Source: Tubiluchus corallicola
Taxonomy: Eukaryota; Priapulida; Priapulimorpha; Priapulimorphida; Tubiluchidae
Length of the DNA: 64,000 bases
NCBI GenBank assembly: GCA_030141605.1
Contig: JAQGDQ010000879.1
Span: 20,720-84,719, forward strand
Direction: 5' to 3'
The notes beneath the pieces were generated by a model. The model ran no database searches. It was not told where the DNA came from and saw only the letters and a list, made by a program, of their open reading frames with translations. Made by a program: the position numbers and the translations under genes. Shown here one piece after another: positions 40,301-53,336 of the stretch; the first letter of the stretch is position 1; each line of letters starts with the position of its first letter.

Positions 40301-43289
40301 TTAGTTTGTAATTTTTGTACAGCTAACCGAGCCAGCGTGGGCTTCATCTAGTAGTATGGCGACTAGCGCATCCTTCGAGTAATGTACTGAAATTGGCGCA
40401 GTTCGAGTGCGATTCACAGAAAAATCCAACGCTGCAGCAACGTAACACTGAAACGTTGCGTGGTGTTGCCAGTTAAACAAAACAAGTATATAATTTGAAA
40501 ACTGATATTAAACAATACTTTTGTTGAGAAGTTATAAAATCATAAGCCCCGGGCAATTTGAGTAAAATAATGCTCAAAAAGTTAATAACTTGACGCTCAG
40601 ATGGGGTAAGTTGAGTAGGTAGGAAGGTAGAGAGAAAAGTAAGTCATTATAGGGCAGGGCAGGAACAATCAATTTAATGACTGAAGCACAAGAAAAGGAA
40701 ATTACAGCAGTGTATCAGATAAGAGTTCGATAGTCTCTAATGATTAGCGATCACGGTTGCAGCGACTATCAATTTTCTGTAATCATGTGAAGTACTCAAA
40801 TTGATTGGGCTTGTATTTAGGCAAGAGTTCTTGGAATCATTGCTAATGAATGGAGGAAGAGCGGTTTGCTGGAATGCATTAGATCAAAGTGGCTAGATTA
40901 AAGTGGATTCATGTATTTCTGAGACTGAATTCTTGCATTGTTCTCCAGGCAAATGGTTGTCTGCCATACTTTACGCAAAAGTCGCGTCTGCTATATTTCT
41001 TCTGAACTGAGAAAAAACATTGAAATTTAAACAGGTCAACAAAGTTGTGAAAACAGAACATAGAAAATATACTACAGCTATATTATAACTCATTGTCATT
41101 TGTCAATTTTGAATACTGCAGCACGATGACATTCTCTGTATTATTTATTCCCCTCTACGTTCTAGAGCGCAAGTTGGTAATTTATATAAAATTTTGTACA
41201 TTACTAAAACTAATGACATACATGTGCTTAAAATTTGAATGCTTTGAGTATAATTGTCAAAATATTTTCTAACAAAAACTTGTTGTTTAACGATTTTTTC
41301 TTTCTGTTGAAATCTTCATGTACTATTTAACTAGGCACTTTAATAATCATCTAATGAAACGTGCGTATTCAAATAATTTATTAAATGAACTGGGTGACAT
41401 TTTCCCAATGACAGCAAACACGCCAGAAGACAATAACTTTTTAGAATTAAAATAAAAAGGTCTAATCAGTAGAAATTAAATGCAATCTAGTAATCTGTAC
41501 GTTATATATGTGTAAAATGTTTAATTTTATAATCAGTGCTTTGTTTCAATATGCACAAGCGCATGTTTGTCTATACCCGTTATCTATTAACTAACCTTTG
41601 ATAGTTTAATAGTTTAGTGTCAATTCGCGAGTTTTAGGTCTTTCGACTTCAGTGTGCTTCATGAATGTCACAAAAGTATTTTAACGCTTTATTTTTTTCA
41701 TTATAATACTGCTACACTAGCATAGCATGACTTACATACGCTATGCGAAAAAAACGTGATTTATCTTTTGATTGCGAATGACTAAGGAAGGAAACAATCG
41801 TTAACAAGGTACCTGTAACGATGTATAGATAATCATCTAAGATGGATAATTTAAATTGATACAAAATATACGCGAAGTCCCCTCGCTCCATGGGACTTCT
41901 GTGCTTATAAAAACACAATCTTCTCAAACAGTTAATAAAATGTGAAGACAAACGATAACTTACCCAAGTTTCTAAACGCCATACATAGGATAGACATTAA
42001 AGATGGCTTCCCAGCGCAGGAGAAAAACGATGCCTATTGAGTTAAAAATATTTTTAAGTTCGATTAAAACAGATTTGGCCAAGTGAACCGGTTAATTGGT
42101 TAAAAAATTATACATATTTATATGATTAAAATCTTTTAAGCAGTTGAAAGCTAACTAAATTGGTTTTACAGGTCTTGAGTAGGACCTGTAACGACCATAC
42201 TCACACTGAATATGCATGGGAGAAGTGGGTAATTTGTCACTGCTGCGTCCCGCCCAACGGCGCTGTGATCGTACTGTGATCGGGATATATTTTTTTCACA
42301 CAGGTCCAATCCCGCATCACGAACGAACTACTCAAGTCTGAAAAATTGCAGACGACTATAGGTCGAGGTTTTATCACTTAAGTTTGAAAAAATTAACAAA
42401 AAAACTTGCACAAAAGCTGTCTATAAACCATAAAGTTAATTTATACTACCGCTGCACATAAATTTTCATGCGCGATGGTAGCCCTCCGTTCACTTGAAAA
42501 TCGTGACGTAACTGGTGGACTTCGTGACCTTCCATAAGCGCGCACTTCTTAAACTAATTCAATTAGTTTTTAGTAATTCGATTTTACCTATTACACGAAA
42601 CACTCATCACACTCTTATTACTAAATCCTCCTAACATTTTCCGTGGACATTGAAATAAGCCCAGCTTCCCAGAAGGCTTGACCTTTCCTTTAACCAATTA
42701 TGGCAGTTCATTAGATAAGTGAAATTTCAACTCGACCAGCCTTGGCGTAGACAAAAAGCACGAGTTAAGCAAATGTAAAAGTAAAACAAATAAACTTGTT
42801 CATTCTTGCACTACAGTAACATCTCTGTTAATTAGTTGTAAATTAACAAAACGAAAAAAACAGTTCAAATATTTCATTCCAGTCTCCACTTTACAGTACT
42901 TAACTGACAAAAACTAATTATGTTTACTTAGTAAACTATGATCATCAGTAGCAGAAATGGTTTCATGAAGAACTGGAAAATCAATCCTGGTTTTTTTTCA
43001 TTTAATGTTGTTGTTTTCGAGGAATGCGTTTGTAAAGGCTTTTCTTACTAATGTAGTACTTTTTATCTATGTTTTCACTGATCGAATTACATCTAATCTC
43101 CAGTGTAATGACTAATGAGTTATCCATTCATGGAACTGGATGTATGCGTGTGAAACGCTGGAAATTTTCAGGTCGATTTTGTTATTCTTTACTCGAATAC
43201 AAACATGATTCTGTTCAGATGACGTAGCTCAGCGATTTTTTGCCAAACAGCCACATTTTCTCCTAACTATATTATATTATTTGCTTCAG

Positions 43290-43343
43290 TGTTGCAGCCA
43301 TTAGCGGTTGTGAAGAAGCAACAGAGGAGAAGACATCAAACAG
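43290..43343 (+). CDS. BAIAP3: Candidate 54-nt cassette exon (phase 2 in, phase 2 out)
   Basis: A pyrimidine-rich acceptor (attatttgcttcag, AG at 43288-43289) and a donor CAG|GTGAAT at 43344 enclose 54 nt. Entered in phase 2 it reads VAAISGCEEATEEKTSN with no stop and leaves in phase 2. It could therefore be included or skipped between any of the four upstream first exons and 51788 without changing frame. It would add an acidic, Glu/Thr-rich 18-residue insert. A second AG 8 nt downstream would break the frame, so 43290 is preferred. This is supported by splice sites and phase only. Confidence 0.45.
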
Positions 43344-43948
43344 GTGAATGGAGTTGTAATGAACACGCGTGATGTTACATAGGTGTTTGTGATGTTGTTA
43401 CGATACATACAAATTATAAATTAATTTATACGTATAATATAAATTAATACAGGAGCATTTTACATTTTGTTCAACTATGCGCTTCGTTTTATGTGAATAT
43501 TTCTTTAAACAAAATAGAAAACGATTAATGCATCTACTTAATGTATCAGTCTAGCTGCTTTATAAAGGCCGAATATAAAATGTATAAACTGACCTCAATA
43601 TACCTGATTCTCATTTTATATTACACCTGTTACTCACGTCGTGTGATTAATCAATCGTGTGCGTGTGCGTGCGTGTGCGTGTGCGTATTTTACAAATCCT
43701 ACTCACAACGAGAGCACCTTTTGCAGTGAGGCTGTATGGACGCGATCATTCTAATTATTAATAACTGTATCAACGTTATAACTGTGGTCACCGAGCAACT
43801 TATATACGCAGTTATTGATATACGATATCACGATCGCATTTACCTGATTGCGCTCTGTCTACTACGTATTGTTGCCAAGTGATATGATAAATACATCAAG
43901 TGCTGTTCTGAGGTGTCTTTGAAACACAACCGAACTGTCAAAAAACTG

Positions 43949-44335
43949 CTACCTAGTTCTCATTTTTCTTTTTATGACAATCTCTCTCCGTTCTTCTCTA
44001 AGCTTTATGTGAAAAGGGAGAATGCTGTTTCGCCAGGGAAATTGTCTAAAGCGACGAGTATGAGCTGACGACTCGAATTTGACTAATGGAACGAGGATGT
44101 CATTACGATGCACCAAGGAATTGCATCTCGTAAACGTGCAGTGAAGCCAGAATTCATTTGTAACGGTCCGTTTAACATAAAAATGCTGCGAATTTAAACA
44201 AACTGTCGTGAATTCTTTGGACTGATTGTTTGTAAACCTGTCGTGTACGTGTGTTAGAATGCCAATTTGTAATGAATACCTAAACAAACCTATAAAGTGC
44301 AGTATGTGAAAATTTATCGTAATTGCACCTGGCAT
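43949..44335 (-). pseudogene. Possible LINE ORF2 C-terminal remnant
   Basis: This is a 128-codon minus-strand ORF. The second half (RNDILVPLVKFESSAHTRRF, then WRNSILPFHIK and KRKM) resembles the last segment of some LINE ORF2 proteins, where NDLLVPL, an Arg/Phe stretch, WNSLP-x-x-IK and a basic FK-K-K end occur in this order. The first half shows no recognisable motif. The match is by eye and weaker than the fragments at 35.5 and 50.3 kb; it could be a chance ORF. Confidence 0.35.
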
Positions 44336-46480
44336 GTCCAGTGAGGGAAATTAAACTGTACATAATGCATATGAGATTCATTAATGGAACACTGTGTTAT
44401 GAATGCAGGTGATAAAGGTTACGTTGTGTTTGGCGAATGCTACAAATTTTTTGAGAGAAAATTGTTTTAAGTGTTAGTGTTACACTGGAACGCATTTCCA
44501 TAATACAGACTTTAGAATAATACAGAATTAATGTTTTACTGCTGTGCTGTTCAATGATGAGTTGTTGGATTTTCAAAAGGCTGACTTTAAGTTATTGTGC
44601 TTGTCAAATATGCCTTTCTTCTTACTCGAGTCTCGTCAAACCTTTAAATAATTCAATGTGCGAAGCTCTGTTTGCCGTAACTTTTCCCTAGCAGCTCTGT
44701 ATTGACAAATAAGAACCTGCCATTATAACAGTGCCCATACAGAACAAAAATTTAACCTTTTCTAAAGCAAAATGTTGTGAAATCAATATCGGTGCTATAT
44801 ATGGCAGGCTACATTTGCTGCAAATGTAGTTAATACAGATTTGTGAAAATAAGTTTGTTGGAGAAGACAGGTAAAAGCGCTTGATGTTTTTCAACCTAAC
44901 ATGGCCTGATCGATGACAGTGCTTCTCGGGTTTTTCGAACAAGATCAACATGTATAGAAAAACAAGCAGAGTTACATACAGTGAAGGGTATAACAATTGT
45001 TTTCTTTATATTTTTTGGTAATTATAAGAGCTCCCATATACGCGTTCGTGCATTAGACTTTAGAGTGATGCTTTCAATTAAAATTTTTTCTTGTCAAATG
45101 AGATTGAGAATTTTTAGATCCGAATTATTTTTAACTTTGCGTAGAAATTCTCTGAAATGATGAAATTGATTGTTTTTTGTAAAACGCACATCGTTTTCAA
45201 ATTTGGGTAAAATTTTGTAAAACTATGAAATTTTTAACAGTATGTCTATCATCTGACACATTTTTGTCTTGCACGAAACTCACGTACGTAATTATAATCA
45301 TGATGCATATAACTGCGTTGATGCCTTTTCAACTCGTTAAACGAGCACCTGCCTCACTGAACTGATTAATGTTGACGTGTCTCGGTTTGCAGTTCGTAAT
45401 TGTATGCAGTTTTGTTAAATTAGGCAGTTTATGTTTCCAGACATTAATGTTTTCCGCGCTAGCATCATATTTAAATATGTAGCGCTCTAGGGAGAAATTG
45501 TTCTAGGGGCTGTCTCAAAATAGGCAACATGCGAAAAACTTCTCCAGGCTTATTGCACCTGCTGCGTTCTCACATTAAATTCGTCGTCGTAGTTATGCTA
45601 CTTGTAGCTAAAGCAAGTAATAACTGTGCACAAAAGCTCAAATAGCGAAAGAATGACTATATACTACGGGTGCGTGACATGTATTTCATGGACTTTAATT
45701 AAAGGTAATTAAACTAGAAACTAGACTAATTCAACCGTCTGTTACTATTTGTATTTCAATTCCTATAGAAGTAAAAATCAGATAGTGCTCATTGGTTTAA
45801 TTACTAAATTCCTTCAAACCTGGCAACATACTACGGGAACTTAATGCCAACTAGCTGCTTCGAACCTAAGCTCAAGGAATAGTCAGGCCAGGTCTCACAT
45901 CATTAGCTAATAGGGAAGCAAGGGGAGCAACTCCTCCCCTAAGTACATTTCAAAATTGGTGCCTTTTCAACAATTCTTTCTTCATTTGTGCGGTAAAAGT
46001 TGAATCTTTTTTCTTTTTTAATTGCATGTTCCTGGAAGAATTGTCTGGATTCATTACTTTATTTTGACCAACCTGCCTCCCGTGTTTTTGAAGTAGCGTG
46101 CATTCACACAACTCGTCTGTCAAGGTTGACTGATTGAACCAAAAATCAAATTGCTCCAAATCTAATTATTATAACACACACTTGTACTGCCATTGCTGTC
46201 TGTTGTGGCATCGCTGAGAAGCGTATAGACCAATGTCTTCGCATGAAGTCACTATACATATATATGTGGGCAAACATTTATTTCGGTTGATATATTGCGA
46301 CATGCTTGGTAACATTACCATAGTAGATTTAAGCAACGTGATCAAGTTGATTCACATTTTGCTACCGTTTGCGAGACTTCTGATCTTTTGGGCAGAAAAG
46401 TAATGCGTGCAGGTCTTATCCGGACCTATCTCATTCCAAGTACGGTAATTATAGGTTCATCCACATCCATAGCACATTTG

Positions 46481-46556
46481 ACACACACACGCACGCACAC
46501 GCGCGCGCGCACACACGCACACACATATACACACAAGCAAACACACATTTACACAC
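46481..46556 (+). repeat. (CA)n-rich microsatellite
   Basis: ACACAC/GCACAC tract with a GCGCGC core at about 46500. Confidence 0.95.
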
Positions 46557-48730
46557 AGTCAGTAAACACACTTAAGCGCACACAAACAGACGCATAAAAC
46601 ACATGCGTCTAAACGCCGTACCCCATGTCCTTACCCTCGATGTGGGTAACAACAATCGAGTGTCCACTGTCTTAAATCTTTACTACTCGGTTTCGAAATT
46701 TATCTTTAGCAGTTTGAAGTCATGACCACTAGCTGATGTTGTCCTCAGATTCAATACTCGACTGGTTGAAAGGCTGTGGGTTCGCATTTTTCATGCTTGA
46801 GCTCAGTTGTATTTCTAATGAAAACGGTTTTTCAAGGCAGTAATGAAATTAATATTCAATAACATTAACCCTAACATAATAGCATTAAGTTTTGTCGCAG
46901 ATTAAAGCATTTTATATTTTGCTTTGTATTTACGTTACTTTACGTAAAAATAAGCCTTTTAAATGTTTTGAACCTATGAATCCTTAAGACATATCCAACT
47001 CTGTACATATTAAAAATTAATATTACCTTTTGCTCGTTAACTGGTAATGTTTGCAGCAGGCGTCAGGTGATTTTTAACTTCATTATAACCTAAATGCCTT
47101 GAGTAAGGAAATTTCGAGTGGAAGGATGTAGTCCTATTTCCGGGAGCTTAAAGATGTTGATTTATTTTGAAATGCAGACACGGGAATAAGAAGCTCCACT
47201 AGACAGTGATAGCAGGAAATCCGTACAGGAAGTGCGTCCAAGTCGATGTTGCTTGTCTGTTTGCTTAAACTAATTGTATATCTGGGTCTTTTATCAAAAT
47301 TACCAAAGAAAACTGAAACACGTTAGTTGATATTTGCAAATTTTAAAACTTGACATCGTATACATATAAACTAACAAACAGTATTTTATACGATGACAAC
47401 TGTTGGAATTTGCAATCAGTTAACGGGTTTCAGTTTTCAGAATACGTTGCATTTTAAGTTACCTAATAATGAAATGCATCGTTGCGTGTCTGTTTGCTGT
47501 TTCCATTCTGGCTTCATACTATGCACAGTTGTAAATCAATATGTATAGGTATAACAATATACATATATAGGTAAAGGACTTAAATTAACACTGCTTTTAG
47601 CAACACTCTCACGACCACGCTAGTACAGTATTTAATCATTTTAAAGCTTCATTTGTAAATTTGTAATACAGCAATTAGTATGTACTATAAATTATAAAGA
47701 AACCGAGAATTATTTGTTGTATTACTAAAACTGTTAAAAATTTTGGAGCAAATAGTTTTTTTAAAAATTCTGTTTAAATTTGACCGACTAAGTTGCATTT
47801 ACTAATTCTCTAATTTGTTTTAAACTCGGATTAAAATACAAGAAAACAGAATCGGTCACAGTTGTTTTCGTTTTTTATTATTTCTTAGCCAGAATAAATT
47901 TTAGAAAATTTATCAGTTAAATGATAGTTTACCTTTTAAGGCTAACTTGATACTTCATGCTAAGCTTAAGGGAATTTCATCACTTCTGACTTACTTGCAT
48001 TCTAGCTATTCGTATTTTAGGCTTCAAGCCCAATGAAACCAATTACCAGTTGTCTCCACATATAAATGACGCCAGCGTACAGTTTTCCTAAAGGGATTTT
48101 CGTGAGCTAAGATCAGAAGATTTGTCACAATGGCAGTTTATAGTCAAATGATAAGCTAAGCCAGCTGAATTGTTACAGTATTCGTTGGTTATCGCACTGT
48201 ATGTAAGTAGGCCAACAATCTCCCGTAAACAAGTCTTTGAATATCCTTCACTATAACACTGTGTTAAGGGTTAAGCTGTACAAGTAATCTGAACTATTGC
48301 ACAGTTTTGCACCCCTTCTCTTTTGCACGCCCCTCACGACCACTTTTATATAGAATAATAAAAAACGCGTATTTAAGATTGCTCTATACGCATATTGATT
48401 TATTCATTTATCCCGCTAAAGTAAAGGATAGGTACATGATAAAGACAGTGCATACTTCCAGCAGTGTGTCTTGAAGAGCGAATGCAAGTCAAGAGAACAC
48501 AAAAATACTGCATGCTTACATAAAGGCATAAAGACTGAAACAAAAAGCGGCACAAAACGTTAAATGCTATGCTGAGCTGCACTTAATTATTCAATTTTCC
48601 TACTGCGATGTAAGCTTCATTTTTCTTCAAGCAAACCAAACACGTATGACACAGCAAAATAACAAGTTTTTGTCTTCGACCCAATGAAGAATCCCTTACA
48701 GCATGACAACCACGAGTTTACGCTTATAGG

Positions 48731-49352
48731 AAAACCACACCCTATCTTAAACTGCACGTCAAAACAATATACTCCTTAAAATATTGAAATAAAACATTCA
48801 ATTTTTGAAGAATGACTTGTGTGAAAGAATTATTACCACACAAAAGTAATTTCGTGTTCCAGTGGCTAGTTCTTCGCTGTTACATGCATTTCGCCATTCC
48901 TAGTTAGATGGACATTAGCGCTTGCATTTCGGAAACGCGTTGCATAAAAAACGGGTGCTGTACCTCCCAGTTCAGAGGTGTTTGTTTGTGATGTAACACA
49001 CAAGTTCGAGAGCTTATGCGTGAGCACAGCAGTAAATTTAAAATTTGGGTTTTAATCTTAAAATTTGTCGAGTTTTTCTATGTTACATTGAATGTTGTAC
49101 AACAGCATTGTACTTCAATTTGCGCTTTCGCAAACAGGTTCAACACGCTCGTGGAATGTTTGTGATGTTGAAAATTATGTTAGTTTGTCGCCATCACTAA
49201 CTTGGCTCCCCCGCCCTTATTTAAGTTTTTAACCTATAATTTAATTAGCAGAAAATCCTTAGCAGTATTATTGATGTTAAAAAGTATATTTTTTTACTGT
49301 ACTTCAAAATGGGACAGGATATGAAAAATCATCCTGTTTTCCTTTAACAAAA
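48731..49352 (+). repeat. Dispersed repeat of about 600 bp, copy 2
   Basis: Same orientation as copy 1 at 15298-15884. It is longer by a short insertion near 48795-48830 (around CATTCAATTTTTGAAGAATG). The end ATATGAAAAATC-TCCTGT is shared. Confidence 0.8.
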
Positions 49353-50240
49353 CATAGTATGTTTAGCAAGAGCGGTAAAAGATGGACTGCATACCCATAG
49401 AAAATCGGTTTTAGAAGGTAGTCTGGATGTTGATGATTCACGTTCGCACCACTTACCTTTTTTGTGAATGTGTTACAGAAGAAGGTGCGGCTTAAATGTT
49501 TCTAAGGATGTGATCAAGCATCACAATCTCTGGAGATTTTCTCACTATTCCACACATGAATTGTTGAAAATAGTTTTGAAGAAAAGCGCTTGCATTGATT
49601 AAATAATGAATGTGTTTCGCGTGTACAAGGTTTTGTAGACAGAGTAAGGTGAAAGACGTCCCAAGGATAAAAAAACGAAGCATTAGCACTGGCTGCTAAG
49701 TGAATCACCAGAAAAGTCAATATTATGTCGTAACGCGTGGTTGTTCTGAGGTTTCTGAAGAACAGAAATTGTATATATAATTTGCTGAAGATATAAGGTA
49801 TGTATTGATGTTCATCTTGAACCAAATGACGACATTACGACGTCAAAGCTTTCAGAGATGCAGGTTACTGGTAGAAACTTCTACAGATAAGAAGCCGATG
49901 AGAAAAACTGAATTTAGAAGCAATTATTCTGCATCTAGGACAACCCAAGGTAAAAGCTTATGAGAAGAAGCAGAAAAACTGTCGACGACTGGCATTTAGG
50001 TGCCTCAGTGATGAGAGGACCTGAAAAAATACTTCCACTGAAGCAGTGGTAAAAAGGATGGAGCAACAGATCGTAGATGAACAAGCGACTACACAGTTGA
50101 CTCGAATTCAGACCAAACCAGAACAGCAGTGATTAGATAATTAACAGCAAAGGTTACAAGCATGTCAGTCCTTTATATACGTTTTTTGCCTTGTAAGATA
50201 TTTCTCCCATCTGAGATAGTAATATAAGTTGATCGAGTAG

Positions 50241-50545
50241 AAACACTCAGGCGATATAGATATCTTGGAAAATGTCCAAAGATATTTCACACGTAGAGTT
50301 TTCTGTAGATGTATCTTACCCCGAAAGACTTAAGTTACTAAGCTTAGAGTCTCTTAAAGAAAGACGTCTAATAGACGATTTAGTTATGTGTTATAATATC
50401 ATACACAAAGAAGTGGATTTAGATTCTGGCATGTTTTTTAGCCGGAATCATTCTCCAAAGTTATATGTGAGTCGTGTTTCCAAAACTAGTCTTGCTGATT
50501 TCTTCTCAAATCATGTAGTACCAATACGGAATTCCCTACTATGAC
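50241..50545 (+). pseudogene. Non-LTR retrotransposon C-terminal fragment with frameshift
   Basis: From about 50252 one frame reads DIDILENVQRYFTRRVF; from about 50306 a different frame continues YPERLKLLSLESLKERRLID, then CYNIIHKEVDL and FFSNHVVPIRNSLL, ending in a stop at 50542-50544. Both parts are the classic C-terminal motifs of CR1/L2/Jockey-like LINE proteins in the right order, so one small indel has broken the frame. The upstream catalytic part is absent. It lies in the sense orientation in the intron just before the 51788 exon. Confidence 0.85.
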
Positions 50546-51787
50546 ATATAAACGGACATCTTTTGTTTGGTCACTGCAATGAATGGTAAAATAGTATTTT
50601 TGCTTATTTTGTTGTATTACTTTGCGGGTGTCAAATAAACTAAAGTAAACTTTCTGCGAATTGAATTATTGTCCATCACATGTTGTCAAACTTATCGTTT
50701 TATTTCGAGGAAAACGCGTGTACAAACTTTGCTGAGCAATAGCATTATAGCAGAAGCAGATTGGCTACGTACTTAAGTGTTTCGTTTGCCATTAAAGTTG
50801 TAAAACATCTGTAAGTTCCGTCGGGTTTCTATTAAGTTACACTATTTCATTACACTTCTAGCACGCAAATGCTATTTCTTTGGCCACAAAATAGAAAAAT
50901 TATTGCATTTGCGTGTACATTCTCATGTACTTCTACCTGTTAATCTTATCAACATACAGAATTACATGTAAGCTTAACACTTTAGAAAGGCCAATATCGC
51001 GCTTTTCGTCTCTTACTGAAAAAACGGCATATTTTGTAACTGAATAAAAGCTATTATAGAGCTAGCAAAATGTGTCAAAATAAAAGACAAAAAGGAATTC
51101 CGATAAATTTTGACTAACGCCGAGCATAAAATTTTGTGGAAGCTAGCATTGAATTGAGCAAGTGCAACTAGTACGTACATACTGGAATTTTATAAACGTA
51201 TTTCTTACAAGATAGTTATACAAATTCTGAAGTTAGTCGTTTGACTAAGTTGTTACTGCCCATATGGACTGAGTGCTAACATGAGTAATTAACTTTTTTT
51301 CGAAATACTAAATTTGAGACGCAGGATCAAAGATATTTAAACAAATAAATGCAAAGTTTTGGTCTCAAGACAGTCATTTCGAGTGATATTAATAATTACG
51401 GCGCCTTGAAATTTTGTGACAGTCGCTCATATACTTGTTATTAAATTTTTCACGAGCACTCTAGCTCCTGTAACTCAACTCAGGATTGCCATTACCATAA
51501 AGTCAAGACGTTTAGTTGCTTTCATCGAAAAATTTGTTAAAAATGTTACTGCTGTACATATAAGTATAGAACATTTCTGTGACGTTACACACCAATGATA
51601 CATGAATTGACGAATAGATGTTCTATTCGTTCGACTAGACGAATAAGAATCTTGTAATTTACTTTTACAACCTCACCGTTACCACTACCGTAACGTTGTC
51701 GAAGCTAATACTTGCCGTAGTTTCCTAACTTCAAGAAAAAAATAACGCGCAGTTTAATTATAAAGGTAAGAATTTTTTATTTTCCAG

Positions 51788-51875
51788 AGTCCAAGAAGCT
51801 GATGGCTGCTTCTTTGAGAGCTTTACCGCTTTGTCTTGGAAACAAGAAAATAGACGCTTACGAGCACAGAGCGAG
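51788..51875 (+). CDS. BAIAP3: Shared N-terminal exon, FFESFTALSWKQENRR motif
   Basis: The acceptor tattttccag (AG at 51786-51787) and donor GAG|GTAAGA at 51876 define 88 nt. Entered in phase 2 (first base A completes a split codon), it is fully open for 29 codons: VQEADGCFFESFTALSWKQE, then NRRLRAQSE. It leaves in phase 0, which fits the acceptor at 56616. The dense aromatic/charged composition looks like genuine conserved protein rather than intron. From memory, long invertebrate and vertebrate Munc13-4/BAIAP3 proteins have a short FF-containing conserved block before the ELLY segment; I could not verify this. One of the other frames is also open over this short distance but its phase fits nothing nearby. 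Confidence 0.7.
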
Positions 51876-53336
51876 GTAAGATACAGCCTTTGTAGAAGTA
51901 AGCTAATACGATTAGAAAAATATTACGTGAGCTAGTCATGCATTAATAGTGTTGTCTTTGTTGTTCAAACTACTAACTGAAGTTTCATTGCTCCCCTTAG
52001 TTATTAAAAAACCTGAAAATCAAAGAATCTGCTCTAGAACTGAGGCCATCATTGCTGCTTTAACAAAACAACGCTGCAACGTATAAGTCCTGAAACCTAT
52101 ACCGAGGCATTCAGACATAGATACTTCTCTCGCAACTTGTTGCGCAACTTCTCTCTGATGTTGCGCACGTTACAACAAGCTGCGAGAGAAATCTCTACGT
52201 CTGAACGCGCCGTAAACTATAATGCAAGATAAAATCGACTGGCGCAACTGTATATACTTGCACTACGTTTGCCTTACTATAATGTAAGGGTCTCGAGTCT
52301 TAGCTGTTAGTACAGTTTTGTACAGTATTGTGTTGTAAGAAAATGGCATGTTAAGGTAAGAACAAAAAGAAATGAGTTGCGATAAACCTTTATTCCGCCT
52401 CATACATTAAAGACCTGCAAACATTTTGAAAAGGATTGCAATACTAAAATGTATGTACCTACAAGCCACAAAGTGCATTTGTCAAATTTAGATGTGGAAT
52501 TGCTCCTGTTATTTCAGAATATACGCTAATATTCCAGAAGATCAGAAGCTGTGCCATTTTTATGATCAATTAGCGGTTGAATCTGCAAATATGTTTTACT
52601 GTTCCCTGCCGTGATATTATTCGAACTTCTTGTTTTACTGTTCAAGCGCAAACACCAATAATTTTACTCATTTCAATTATCGCGAAACGTTATGTCAAAT
52701 ATTTCCCGTTTAAAGGAATGTGCCAAAACTGGCAACTCAATTTTAGAGTGAACAAAATCTAATGTTTACTCATGTAGCTCAATTTAATGAGTCGCTTTTT
52801 TGCTACTTAAACACCGTTCTTAGGATTTAATGATTTTTAATGCGCTGTAATGTGCCTCAACTCTGCAAACAGAATGGCTTTTATTTTACTGAAACTATGG
52901 GTTATAAAGTGTGGCAAAATAAACTGCTGGAAACAGACTATACTATATGACGCAAAATATTGTTATTATCTATTGAATATTATGAGGGACCCGCTTGAAG
53001 GTCTATAGATGGAATAACATCTTTCGTGTAATGAATATTAAACGACAACCAGCATTGTTTTTGTTATTGGCTGCTACGTCTTCTCTACATCTGTTGCAAC
53101 TGCAACAGCTTGTGTGCATCTGCATTGGTTTCAGTAGTTTTGTTTGTCAACGAATGATAGGGATTAGACTTGATGCATGTTATATTCTTAGATAATTTTC
53201 ATGGCTTAATTAATGTGTTGGAAAAAAGCAAGAATTAAAAACCTCCAGTGCATGGAACGAACCCTAAGTTTTGAAGTTAATAAAGCTTGAAGTTTTAATT
53301 GTGTTGTGATCAAATCTGTGAAGTGAAAAGTATAAG
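51876..53336. other. Intron, with the presumed promoter of the 53337 start exon
   Basis: Contains the 52.1-kb hairpin. If 53337 is a first exon, its promoter lies in the last few hundred bases; I see no clear TATA element to name. Confidence 0.5.
52107..52208. repeat. Imperfect hairpin, arms about 40 nt
   Basis: The left arm around TTCAGACATAGATACTTCTC pairs with a right arm whose reverse complement is TTCAGACGTAGAGATTTCTC. Both continue through CTCGCA(A/G)CTTGTTG. It lies in the intron after the 51788 exon and may be a small palindromic MITE. Confidence 0.7.

Larger units (their letters stand above)
33630..43289. other. Intron sequence
   Basis: Contains the antisense LINE fragment at 35.5-36.0 kb, the 25-bp minisatellite, a duplicated 21-mer at 34215-34265, and a short perfect hairpin (ACAGGTC...GACCTGT) near 42169-42191. 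Nothing else recognised. Confidence 0.6.
43344..51787. other. Intron sequence
   Basis: Contains a possible LINE remnant (44.0 kb), the CA repeat, dispersed repeat copy 2 and a LINE fragment (50.3 kb). Ends at the acceptor of the shared exon. Confidence 0.6.

Noticed and set aside
45950-46159. 69-codon Lys-rich minus-strand ORF
   Set aside because: No recognisable domain and no splice context; expected by chance in this base composition.
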